DNA from: Methylomonas sp.
GTDB taxonomy: Bacteria; Pseudomonadota; Gammaproteobacteria; Methylococcales; Methylomonadaceae
Reading direction: 5' to 3'
NCBI RefSeq assembly: GCF_023228165.1
Contig: NZ_JALOBS010000016.1
Coordinates: 1 to 64,000 of the forward strand
Length of the DNA stretch: 64,000 nt
Shown here: in pieces, positions 15,869-24,733 of the stretch
How the letters are laid out: each line of letters opens with the position of its first letter
How positions within the stretch are numbered: the first letter of the stretch is position 1
Program-made: the position numbers and the translations under genes
Notes under the pieces: generated by a model
Seen by the model: the letters and a program-made list of their open reading frames with translations, nothing else
What the model was told of the DNA's origin: nothing
Databases searched by the model: none

Positions 15869-16702
15869 ATGAAGCGTATCATTAATCGTAATCCTAATGC
15901 GCGAGTCCAAGTATTGCTGAGCTTGCTACCTTTTGTCGCGGTCGCAGTCATCTATGTATTTGCTTCCGAGGCGAGATTGGCCGAAAACGCCAATGACAAG
16001 CTCTTGCCGTCCCTGGATGCGATGTTTAAATCATTGACGCGCCTGACCACTGTTCCCAATAAAAGAACAGGTGATATTCTGCTCTGGACTGATACCGCAG
16101 CCAGTCTGACCCGGCTGAGTTGGGGGGTGTCCATCAGTGCATTGCTAGGGTTGTTTTTCGGCATCTTGACCGGCGCAATACCCTACACACGTTCCTTGCT
16201 CTCCTCTTTCATTGCGGTGTTGTCGATGATCCCACCTATGGCGATCCTGCCCATTCTGTTCATTATGTTCGATTTGGGTGAGTTGTCCAAGGTGATCTTG
16301 ATCGTCATCGGCATCGCACCGTTTATCATTCGCGATCTTCAGCAGCAGGTTCTGGAAATTCCCCGCGAACAAATCATAAAAGCGCAAACTCTAGGCGCCT
16401 CGACCTGGCAAATCATCGCCCGTGTGCTGCTGCCGCAATTATATCCGCGCTTGATTCAATCGGTCAGGCTGTCTCTAGGCACCGCCTGGCTATTTCTTAT
16501 CGCCGCGGAAGCCATTGCCGCCACCGACGGTTTGGGTTACCGCATTTTTCTGGTGCGCAGATACCTGGCGATGGATGTGATCTTGCCGTACGTGGCCTGG
16601 ATCACCTTATTGGCCTATCTATCCGATACCGTGTTGTTGAAGCTATCGCAACACATTTCACCCTGGTTTCACGGTACTCAGAGAAAGGATGCGTCAGCAT
16701 GA
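15869..16702 (+). CDS. Guanidine ABC transporter permease
   Basis: 277 residues. Binding-protein-dependent transport permease of the NitT/TauT type with about six membrane segments. The cytoplasmic coupling loop is visible as EQIIKAQTLGASTWQIIARV (EAA-type motif, near residues 170-190). It follows the binding protein by 34 bp with a GAGGAGAC ribosome site and overlaps the ATPase gene by 4 bp. Confidence 0.92.
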   Translation: MKRIINRNPNARVQVLLSLLPFVAVAVIYVFASEARLAENANDKLLPSLDAMFKSLTRLTTVPNKRTGDILLWTDTAASLTRLSWGVSISALLGLFFGILTGAIPYTRSLLSSFIAVLSMIPPMAILPILFIMFDLGELSKVILIVIGIAPFIIRDLQQQVLEIPREQIIKAQTLGASTWQIIARVLLPQLYPRLIQSVRLSLGTAWLFLIAAEAIAATDGLGYRIFLVRRYLAMDVILPYVAWITLLAYLSDTVLLKLSQHISPWFHGTQRKDASA

Positions 16703-17517
16703 GCGATATTCATTTCAAGAATGTTTGGAAGACCTACCACGATCAGGTTGTGTTGGAGCGACTCAACGTCAATATCAAAGCGGGCGAATTTTGTTCAATC
16801 GTCGGCGCTTCCGGCTGCGGCAAGACGACTTTCCTCAAGTTACTACTGGGCGAGGAAGCGCCCAGCCGCGGTACGATCATGCTGGGCGAACAACGCTTGC
16901 GCGCGGAGCCGGGACCGGACAGAGGCATCGTCTTTCAACGTTATTCGGTGTTTCCACATTTGACTGTCGAGGACAATGTTTTATTCGGCTTGGAAATGAG
17001 CGAATCGCCAATTTTAGGCAGGCTTTTCGGCCGATCGCGGCAGCGGGCTAAGGATCAGGCCAAGGACATGTTGAGCGCGGTCGGCCTCGAACATGCCTGC
17101 GGCAAATACCCGGCGGAACTATCTGGGGGCATGCAACAACGCCTAGCTTTGGCGCAAGCATTAATCAAGCAGCCCAAAATTCTTTTGTTAGACGAACCCT
17201 TTGGTGCGCTGGACCCCGGTATTCGTAATGACACACATAAACTGGTGCTCGACTTATGGCGGCGATTTGAACTGACCGTTTTTATGATTACCCATGACTT
17301 GAAGGAAGGTTTTCAAATGGGCACGCGTCTTTTGGTTTTCGACAAGGTGCGCAACGATCCTCAAGCCCCCCATGCCTACGGAGCTCGGATTACGTACGAC
17401 ATTCCACTCAACTCGGATAAACGTAAATTTCCGGTGGAGCTCACGGCATCGCTCGAACGTTCGGGATCTTCTAAAACCGATAAAAAATTATTAGATTTCG
17501 GTCCCGGTCCCGAATAA
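16699..17517 (+). CDS. Guanidine ABC transporter ATP-binding protein
   Basis: 272 residues. Walker A GASGCGKTT near residue 35, signature LSGGMQQR and Walker B ILLLDEPFGALD are intact. It has a C-terminal extension of about 45 residues after the ABC core, as in related urea-carboxylase-associated ATPases. The ATG overlaps the permease stop (ATGA), so the two are translationally coupled. Confidence 0.93.
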   Translation: MSDIHFKNVWKTYHDQVVLERLNVNIKAGEFCSIVGASGCGKTTFLKLLLGEEAPSRGTIMLGEQRLRAEPGPDRGIVFQRYSVFPHLTVEDNVLFGLEMSESPILGRLFGRSRQRAKDQAKDMLSAVGLEHACGKYPAELSGGMQQRLALAQALIKQPKILLLDEPFGALDPGIRNDTHKLVLDLWRRFELTVFMITHDLKEGFQMGTRLLVFDKVRNDPQAPHAYGARITYDIPLNSDKRKFPVELTASLERSGSSKTDKKLLDFGPGPE

Positions 17518-17570
17518 GCCACCGCCATTCATTCCTTGTAACCCATTAGGTACTAAAACGAGAGATCACA

Positions 17571-18314
17571 ATGACAGAAAATACACCTATTACTATTGAT
17601 TCGATTTTGCACAGTAAAACCCTTACCGGCGCAACAAGCGACTCTTTAATAGTCAGACGCGGCAATTCCTTGCGGCTAACCGATTTGGAAGGCGGCGCTA
17701 ATTGCTCGGTGCTTTTGTTTAACGCTCACAACTTTATTGAGCGCTACAACATGGCCGACACCCTCAAAGCTCAGCATACTGCGCACCTGACCAAAGGCTT
17801 TGTCTGTTACTCGGACATGGGCCGAATATTGATGTCCCTCACCGATGATACCTGTGGTTGGCATGATCCTATCGGTGGCGTTTCGGATGCCGCTTGTGTC
17901 TCCGCGCGATACGGTGCGGGACGCTATCAGGAATTACGTAACGGCTTTTACCGCAACGGCCGGGAATTGTTTTTAATCGAGCTGGGCAAATGGGGGCTGG
18001 GAATACGAGACCTCGTCGCCAATATTAACTTCTTCGGTAAAGTCACCGTTGATGGATCCGGCCGCATGCATTTTTGCAGCGATCATTCAAGTCCGGGCAG
18101 CTATGTCGATCTTTATGCGGAAATGGATACGCTGGTCGTGCTCAATACCTGTCCGCATCCGTTAGACCCCAAATCCGAATGGCAGCCCAAACCCGTGCAA
18201 CTGACGCTATGGCGACCGAATGCCGTGAATAATGCAATCTGCCGAGACCGCTGCCCGGAGAATCAGCGCGGCTTCGCCAACAACGCTATTTATCATTGCC
18301 AATCAGCGGCTTGA
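17571..18314 (+). CDS. Urea carboxylase-associated protein 1 (carboxyguanidine deiminase subunit)
   Basis: 247 residues. DUF1989 family protein of the type long called urea amidolyase-associated protein UAAP1. Paralogous pairs of this family have been shown in Pseudomonas to be the carboxyguanidine deiminase (CgdA/CgdB), which turns carboxyguanidine into allophanate plus ammonia. Conserved-looking segments are LRLTDLEGGANCSVLLFNAH and DDTCGWHDPIGG, which recur in the next gene. I cannot say which subunit is CgdA and which CgdB. GAGAGATCACA precedes the ATG. Confidence 0.88.
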   Translation: MTENTPITIDSILHSKTLTGATSDSLIVRRGNSLRLTDLEGGANCSVLLFNAHNFIERYNMADTLKAQHTAHLTKGFVCYSDMGRILMSLTDDTCGWHDPIGGVSDAACVSARYGAGRYQELRNGFYRNGRELFLIELGKWGLGIRDLVANINFFGKVTVDGSGRMHFCSDHSSPGSYVDLYAEMDTLVVLNTCPHPLDPKSEWQPKPVQLTLWRPNAVNNAICRDRCPENQRGFANNAIYHCQSAA

Positions 18315-18332
18315 CACTTCAGGAGAATTCTT

Positions 18333-18986
18333 ATGTTGCCCTCATCTTTCACGACCAGCTCACTCGTTCCCGAACACGCGATCTATGCGCATACGGTTCC
18401 GGCCGGTGAACCCTGGCTGCATGAACTCAAATCCGGTCAAACGCTGCGTATTCTCGACCTGGAAGGCAATCAAGCAGTCGATACGCTATTTTTCAATTTG
18501 GACGATCCGAAGGAGCGCTATAGTGCTACCGATACGCTGCTTAGACAAAAAAGCATCTATCTTTCCACCGGCTCCGAGTTGGTTTCCAATTTCGGCAGGA
18601 CCCTGCTGACCATCACGGCAGACACCTGCGGGCGCCATGACACATTGGGAGGGGCTTGCGCGGCCGAAAGCAACACTGTTAGGTATGCACACGAAAAAAA
18701 GCACATGCACAGCTGCCGCGATAATTTTCTGGCTGCGATTGCACAAAGCCCTTACGCATTGGACAAACGTGACCTTAGTAGCAATATCAATTTTTTCATG
18801 AATGTGCCGGTCACCGAACAGGGCGCACTGACTTTCGAGGACGGCATTTCCCAAGCCGGAAAATATGTGGAATTGCGCGCCGAGATGGATGTATTGGTCT
18901 TGGTGTCCAACTGCCCTCAATTGAACAATCCCTGCAACGCCTACAATCCAACACCGGTGCAAATGATCATCTGGGACAAGGCCTGA
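18333..18986 (+). CDS. Urea carboxylase-associated protein 2 (carboxyguanidine deiminase subunit)
   Basis: 217 residues. Second DUF1989 paralogue, sharing LRILDLEGNQAVDTLFFN and ADTCGRHDTLGGAC with its neighbour. It is expected to form the heteromeric deiminase with the upstream gene. Its start has AGGAG 9 bp upstream, and the gap between the two genes is 18 bp. The pair of DUF1989 genes beside a biotin carboxylase and allophanate hydrolase is what separates guanidine pathways from simple urea amidolyase pathways. Confidence 0.88.
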   Translation: MLPSSFTTSSLVPEHAIYAHTVPAGEPWLHELKSGQTLRILDLEGNQAVDTLFFNLDDPKERYSATDTLLRQKSIYLSTGSELVSNFGRTLLTITADTCGRHDTLGGACAAESNTVRYAHEKKHMHSCRDNFLAAIAQSPYALDKRDLSSNINFFMNVPVTEQGALTFEDGISQAGKYVELRAEMDVLVLVSNCPQLNNPCNAYNPTPVQMIIWDKA

Positions 18987-19083
18987 AAAGGTCGGCTAAA
19001 GGCCGGGGACGACCCCGAGCGCTTTTCATTTGACGCGGGACGGCCCGCTTATCCGTTCAGGATATTGCCCAATAGCATACATC

Positions 19084-22000
19084 ATGTTTACTAAAGTTCT
19101 CATTGCCAATCGCGGCGCAATCGCATGCCGAATCATTCGCACGCTTAAATCGATGGGTATTCGTTCCCTCGCAATCTATACTGAGGCGGATGCCGGTTCC
19201 TTGCATGTCCTGCAAGCCGACGAAGCGGTTTGCATCGGTAAGGCTTTGGCCGCCGAAACCTACCTGGATTACCGCAAAATTCTCGATATCGCCGTACTCC
19301 ACGATGTTCAAGCCATTCATCCCGGCTACGGTTTTCTGAGCGAAAGCGCCCATTTTGCCGAAGCCTGCGCGCAGCAAGGCATTGTCTTCATCGGCCCCAC
19401 GCCTGAGCACATGCGCGTCTTCGGGCTCAAACACACCGCCCGACAACTGGCAGCGGACAATCAAATTCCGCTTTTACCCGGCACCGAACTAATAGACTCC
19501 CTAGCAAACGCTTTGACGTCAGCGGAGCGAATCGGCTATCCGGTCATGTTGAAGAGCACTGCCGGTGGGGGCGGTATCGGCATGACCTTATGCTACGACC
19601 GGCGAGGTCTCGAACAAACATTTGAGTCGGTGCAGCGGCTGGGTAAAAACAATTTCGGAGACAGCGGCGTATTCCTGGAAAAATATATCGAGCGCGCGCG
19701 TCATATTGAAGTTCAAGTCTTCGGCGACGGAAAAGGCAATGTCGTCGCGTTAGGCGAACGTGATTGTTCTCTGCAGCGCCGAAATCAAAAAGTTGTGGAA
19801 GAGACTCCGGCGCCCAATCTTGACGACGGCATCAGACAAGCAATCGTAACTACCGCGGTCAGATTGGCAAAATCGGTCAATTACCAGTCCGCCGGCACCG
19901 TCGAGTTTATCTATGATGTCGAATCCGCCGACTTTTATTTTTTAGAAGTCAATACCCGTTTGCAGGTCGAACACGGTGTGACCGAAGAAGTCACTGGCGT
20001 CGATTTAGTGGAATGGATGATTCGTTTGGCATCGGACGATGCGTCGTTTCTGGCCGATTACCGGCATAATCCTAATGGCCATTCCATACAAGTGCGTGTC
20101 TATGCCGAAGATCCCGGCAAAAACTTCCAGCCCAGTTCCGGCGATCTGACCCAAGTCAGGCATGCCGATCAGGTGCGTTGCGAAACCTGGGTTGCGACTG
20201 GGACGCATGTACCGCCCTTTTATGACCCGATGCTGGCTAAGATTATCGTCAAAGGCAATACCCGCGACGAGGCCATCATCCATATGCAGACTGCGCTTAC
20301 GCAGTATCGTTTTGACGGCATTGAAACCAATCTACGCTACCTGCGGCAAATCATTGCCAATGACTTGGTGCAGTCCGGTTCCATCAGCACTCGTTTGCTA
20401 AACGATTTGGTTTATGCCGCGCCAAGCATCGACGTGCTGGACGGTGGAACACAAAGCACCGTACAAGATTATCCGGGACGCGTCGGTTATTGGCATATCG
20501 GCGTACCGCCTTCGGGGCCGATGGATGACTATGCATTTCGACTAGGTAACCGGCTACTGAACAACAGCGACGATGCGACCGCGTTGGAGCTGTGTTTTTC
20601 CGGCCCCACGCTTAAATTCAATACCGACACCCGCATCGTGTTGACCGGAGCGCCCATGGGAGCGACATTGGATGGTCAAGGCATTTCGTACTGGCAAGTG
20701 ATCCGGGCGAAGGCAGGACAAATCCTTAAAATCGGCGCATTGACGAACAGCGGCGTGCGCAGTTATTTGTGCGTGCAAGGCGGTTTCGATGTGCCCCTTT
20801 ATTTAGACAGCCGCGCTACCTTCACCTTGGGTAAATTCGGCGGGCATGCTGGCCGCGCCCTAATGGCTGGAGACGTCCTGCACTTGGCTCCGATCTCCGC
20901 GGACCGCCCCGCTTCCGGCATGATACCTTATGGATTGCGTCCCGATTATTGCCAAACCCGCACGATAAGGGTGATATACGGCCCGCACGGCGCGCCCGAT
21001 TTTTTCACACCTGAGTACATGGACACCTTTTTCAACCATGAATGGGAAGTTCATTACAACTCCAGTCGGACCGGAGTGCGCATGATCGGTCCCAAACCTG
21101 GATGGGCTCGTAAGGACGGAGGCGAAGCGGGGCTTCATCCCTCCAACATCCATGACAATGCCTACACTATCGGTGGAATCGACTTTACCGGTGACATGCC
21201 CATCATTTTGGGGCCGGACGGACCCAGTCTGGGCGGGTTTGTTTGCCCCGCCACCGTTATTCAGGCGGATTTATGGAAAATTGGACAACTTCAGCCGGGC
21301 AGTAAAGTCCGGTTCGAACCGGTTGCCATAGCCGATGCGGTAGCACTCAATAAAGCCCAGGATGATGCGATAGCAAGCTTGATGGCGATGTCTCAAGCAT
21401 GTTCTGCCATCGAATTACCGGGCACTCCCGTCCTGGCCGAGAGTGGTGATAATGTTTCTCGACCATCCGCCGTTTACCGTCCCTGCGGCGACCGCACCGT
21501 GCTGGTCGAGTATGGTCCACAAGCGTTAGATCTCAATCTGCGCTTTCGTGTCCACGCACTGATGGAAGCCATTCATTCCCTAAATATCCCCGGCATCGTC
21601 GAATTGACACCCGGCATTCGTTCCTTGCAGATTCAATATCGCCCTGAAGCGCTCGGTCTGGTCAAATTGATTGATTTATTGCAGCAATTAGAACATGACC
21701 TGCCACCGGTCAAGGACATGGTAATCCCGACCCGCATCGTGCATCTACCGATCTCATGGGATGATCCATCCACGCATCTGGCCATCGAAAAATATATGCA
21801 GTCGGTGCGCAAGGAAGCGCCCTGGTGTCCGAGCAATATCGAGTTTATCCGGCGAATTAACGGGCTGGACTCGATCGATCAAGTCAAGGAAATTTTTTTC
21901 AATGCCCGCTACCTGGTGTTAGGGCTGGGAGACGTCTATCTGGGCGCTCCGGTCGCAACACCCATCGACCCAAGACACAGGTTAGTGACGACGAAATATA

Positions 22001-22683
22001 ATCCGGCGCGAACCTGGACACCGGAAAATGCGGTCGGTATCGGCGGCGCCTATCTCTGTATTTACGGTATGGAAGGTCCAGGTGGCTATCAATTCGTCGG
22101 TCGCACGTTGCAGGTATGGAACAGTCATCGCAGTACCGAGGATTTTGAACCCGGCAAACCCTGGCTGTTGCGTTTTTTCGATCAGATTCAATTTTATCCG
22201 GTCAGTGCGGATGAATTGATGCGTATGCGCGAGGATTTTCCGCGTGGCCGCTTCAAACTCAAGATCGACTATGAAAACTTTTCCTTGTGCGATTACAACC
22301 GGTTTCTGAGCGACAACGCCACCTCGATCGAAGCCGCAAAACTGAGACAACAGAACGCATTCGAAGCCGAACGGGAGCGTTGGCAACTATCGGAACACGC
22401 GCACAACGAAGCCATAACAGTTGAAGATGAAAAGGCTGAACTGCAGTTCGCCGATGACGAGCAGGCCGTGGTAGCACCAGTCCCCGGCTGCGTCTGGAGT
22501 CTGGAAGTCGCCGAGGGCGACCGAGTCAAAATCGGACAAACCCTGGCCATTGTCGAATCGATGAAAATGGAAATCCCGGTTACCGCTATCGACGAAGGGC
22601 GGGTCGGCCGTGTGTTTTGCTCGGTGGGCGCACAGTTGAATGCTGGTGCCGTCATGATGACTTTGGAAAAGGGAGACAAGTAA
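19084..22683 (+). CDS. Guanidine/urea carboxylase (biotin-dependent)
   Basis: 1199 residues. Biotin carboxylase domain about residues 1-445 (KSTAGGGGIGM ATP loop near 157, FLEVNTRLQVEHG near 290), then the carboxyltransferase halves: CT-A/B (KipA/AHS2 type, DGGTQSTVQDYPGR near 450) and CT-C/D (KipI/AHS1 type, YRPCGDRTVLVEYG near 797). The C-terminal biotinyl domain has ESMKME with Lys1161. In this operon it most likely carboxylates guanidine rather than urea, given the riboswitch and DUF1989 genes. The ATG at 19084 gives a proper MFTKVLIANRG start; an upstream in-frame ATG at 19030 would add an unrelated 18 residues. The ribosome site is weak. Its stop overlaps the next start (TAATG). Confidence 0.93.
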   Translation: MFTKVLIANRGAIACRIIRTLKSMGIRSLAIYTEADAGSLHVLQADEAVCIGKALAAETYLDYRKILDIAVLHDVQAIHPGYGFLSESAHFAEACAQQGIVFIGPTPEHMRVFGLKHTARQLAADNQIPLLPGTELIDSLANALTSAERIGYPVMLKSTAGGGGIGMTLCYDRRGLEQTFESVQRLGKNNFGDSGVFLEKYIERARHIEVQVFGDGKGNVVALGERDCSLQRRNQKVVEETPAPNLDDGIRQAIVTTAVRLAKSVNYQSAGTVEFIYDVESADFYFLEVNTRLQVEHGVTEEVTGVDLVEWMIRLASDDASFLADYRHNPNGHSIQVRVYAEDPGKNFQPSSGDLTQVRHADQVRCETWVATGTHVPPFYDPMLAKIIVKGNTRDEAIIHMQTALTQYRFDGIETNLRYLRQIIANDLVQSGSISTRLLNDLVYAAPSIDVLDGGTQSTVQDYPGRVGYWHIGVPPSGPMDDYAFRLGNRLLNNSDDATALELCFSGPTLKFNTDTRIVLTGAPMGATLDGQGISYWQVIRAKAGQILKIGALTNSGVRSYLCVQGGFDVPLYLDSRATFTLGKFGGHAGRALMAGDVLHLAPISADRPASGMIPYGLRPDYCQTRTIRVIYGPHGAPDFFTPEYMDTFFNHEWEVHYNSSRTGVRMIGPKPGWARKDGGEAGLHPSNIHDNAYTIGGIDFTGDMPIILGPDGPSLGGFVCPATVIQADLWKIGQLQPGSKVRFEPVAIADAVALNKAQDDAIASLMAMSQACSAIELPGTPVLAESGDNVSRPSAVYRPCGDRTVLVEYGPQALDLNLRFRVHALMEAIHSLNIPGIVELTPGIRSLQIQYRPEALGLVKLIDLLQQLEHDLPPVKDMVIPTRIVHLPISWDDPSTHLAIEKYMQSVRKEAPWCPSNIEFIRRINGLDSIDQVKEIFFNARYLVLGLGDVYLGAPVATPIDPRHRLVTTKYNPARTWTPENAVGIGGAYLCIYGMEGPGGYQFVGRTLQVWNSHRSTEDFEPGKPWLLRFFDQIQFYPVSADELMRMREDFPRGRFKLKIDYENFSLCDYNRFLSDNATSIEAAKLRQQNAFEAERERWQLSEHAHNEAITVEDEKAELQFADDEQAVVAPVPGCVWSLEVAEGDRVKIGQTLAIVESMKMEIPVTAIDEGRVGRVFCSVGAQLNAGAVMMTLEKGDK

Positions 22684-24479
22684 TGTTGACTCAATCGGAA
22701 CGACTCGATGATTTGTCGATTTCAGGTTTGCGCCAGCTGTATTTACGCAAAAGCCTCTCGCCATCCGATTTAATCGATGAAATACATCGACGCATCGCAC
22801 GAACTCGGGATTACAACATCTGGATCCATGTACTTGATCGTAGGGCTTTAACACCTTATCTTGAGAATTTGGCCGCTCAAGATCCTGAATCATTGCCCTT
22901 GTACGGCATTCCGTTCGCAATCAAGGATAATATCGATTTAGCCGGGGAGCCGACGACCGCCGGATGCCCGGCGTTCGAATACCGGGCGGAACACTCCTCC
23001 ACGGTCGTAGCCAAACTGATCGGGTTGGGTGCAATCCCGATCGGCAAAACCAATCTGGACCAATTCGCTACCGGCTTGGTGGGCACACGTTCGCCCTATG
23101 GGCCCTGTAAAAACAGCTTCGATCCGTCTTATATCGCCGGCGGATCAAGCTCCGGCTCCGCGGTCGCGGTGGCCTTAGGTCAAGCCAGTTTCGCACTAGG
23201 GACCGACACGGCAGGTTCAGGTAGAGTCCCAGCCGCATTCAATAATCTGATCGGCTATAAACCGACGCGTGGCCTTCTTAGTACTGCAGGCGTTGTGCCT
23301 GCCTGTAAAACACTGGATTGCGTCAACCTGTTTACGCTTTCGGTTGAGGACACGCAGCATCTGGCCGAACTTATCGTTGAATATGATCCTTTGGATGACT
23401 ATTCGCGCGAACAACCCGTTAGTGCAAGTAAGGCTTGTACATCCTTTAATTTCGGTGTCCCCCAACAGGAACAATTGCGTTTTTTTGGTAACGATGACGC
23501 GGCTACGCTCTTCCAAAAAGCCGTTGAACGTTTCGAGCAAATGGGCGGGCATAAACAAATTTTGGATTGTTCGCCGTTGTTCGAAGCGGCCCAACTGCTG
23601 TATCAAGGTCCTTGGCTCGCGGAGCGTTACGCCGCCCTGGCGGACATCATCGAGCAAAATCCCGAGGCCCTCCATCCCTTAACTCGAAGCATTATTGAAC
23701 CGGCAGCCCGGTTGACTGCGGTAGATGCATTCAATGCGTTTTACCGACTGCAGGCTTTAAAACGTCAAGCGGACGCTTTACTGAACCCAGTCGATTTCAT
23801 GCTGACCCCTACCGCAGGCACGATCTATACGATCGATCAAATCACTCAAAATCCGATCGAACTGAATTCAAATTTGGGGTACTACACGAATTTCATGAAT
23901 CTGCTGGATTTCGCGGCGCTGGCTTTACCGTCCGGATTCGATTCGAACGGATTACCCAACGGCATCACTCTGTTCAGCCGTACCTTCGAAGATAGCCTGT
24001 TGATGGCCTATGGCAAGCGCTACATGGAGCTCAGCGCGATCAACACAGGCGCCCCGACCTGCCATGCTCAGGCCGTCATCGAAATCGCGGTGTGTGGTGC
24101 CCATTTATCAGGACTGCCACTGAATCATCAATTGACCGATCGGGGTGCGAAACGGTTAGCGCGAACCCAGACGGCCCCTCGCTACCGATTATTCGCTCTG
24201 ACCGGTAGCTCATTAGGCCGGCCCGGCTTGGTCAGAGACGAAACATACGGAGCTGCAATCGAAATCGAGGTCTGGTCGCTTCCCATCGATCGATTCGGAT
24301 CATTTGTCGCGGCGATACCGCACCCTTTGGGCATGGGCAAAATTGAAACGGCTGGCGGGAGCTGGGTTGCCGGTTTCATCTGCGAGGCGTACGTCATTCA
24401 AGATGCCGAGGAAATTACTGCGTTCGGTGGCTGGCGCAGTTACTGCGGCGCGCAAGGGGGTGCCGATAATACTGAATAA
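22683..24479 (+). CDS. Allophanate hydrolase
   Basis: 598 residues from the ATG at 22683, which overlaps the carboxylase stop. Amidase-signature enzyme that hydrolyses allophanate to ammonia and CO2. The catalytic Lys lies in PFAIKDNIDLAGEPT near residue 82; the Ser pair lies in GGSSSGSAVAV and GTDTAGSGRVPA (residues about 155-185). The C-terminal domain (about 450-598) is the second domain seen in AtzF/DUR1,2-type enzymes, needed for the decarboxylation step. Together with the upstream genes it completes guanidine breakdown to three ammonia. Confidence 0.93.
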   Translation: MLTQSERLDDLSISGLRQLYLRKSLSPSDLIDEIHRRIARTRDYNIWIHVLDRRALTPYLENLAAQDPESLPLYGIPFAIKDNIDLAGEPTTAGCPAFEYRAEHSSTVVAKLIGLGAIPIGKTNLDQFATGLVGTRSPYGPCKNSFDPSYIAGGSSSGSAVAVALGQASFALGTDTAGSGRVPAAFNNLIGYKPTRGLLSTAGVVPACKTLDCVNLFTLSVEDTQHLAELIVEYDPLDDYSREQPVSASKACTSFNFGVPQQEQLRFFGNDDAATLFQKAVERFEQMGGHKQILDCSPLFEAAQLLYQGPWLAERYAALADIIEQNPEALHPLTRSIIEPAARLTAVDAFNAFYRLQALKRQADALLNPVDFMLTPTAGTIYTIDQITQNPIELNSNLGYYTNFMNLLDFAALALPSGFDSNGLPNGITLFSRTFEDSLLMAYGKRYMELSAINTGAPTCHAQAVIEIAVCGAHLSGLPLNHQLTDRGAKRLARTQTAPRYRLFALTGSSLGRPGLVRDETYGAAIEIEVWSLPIDRFGSFVAAIPHPLGMGKIETAGGSWVAGFICEAYVIQDAEEITAFGGWRSYCGAQGGADNTE

Positions 24480-24733
24480 AATAATTCAATTTGATCACGA
24501 ATACCATTCGAATTAGGTGTTTGAGTATTCGCGGTTTATTGCGGGTTGATGCGTATCAATGAGAGTTTCCAATTCCAGTTGCCGCGAACCAAACCTGAAT
24601 TTAAAGGCAATCGTGCGTCGATACGATGCGGCACAAAGTGCATGGTTCCGCGCCCTTTGCCTTGAAATACGGAGGCCGTTTCCATTCGGGGAAACACCCG
24701 CCTCTATTCATTCAATTGTGACAGGAGATAAGT

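Noticed and set aside
19084..24479. Simple urea amidolyase operon
   Set aside because: Guanidine-I riboswitch and the two DUF1989 genes point to guanidine; urea use is still possible but not the first choice.
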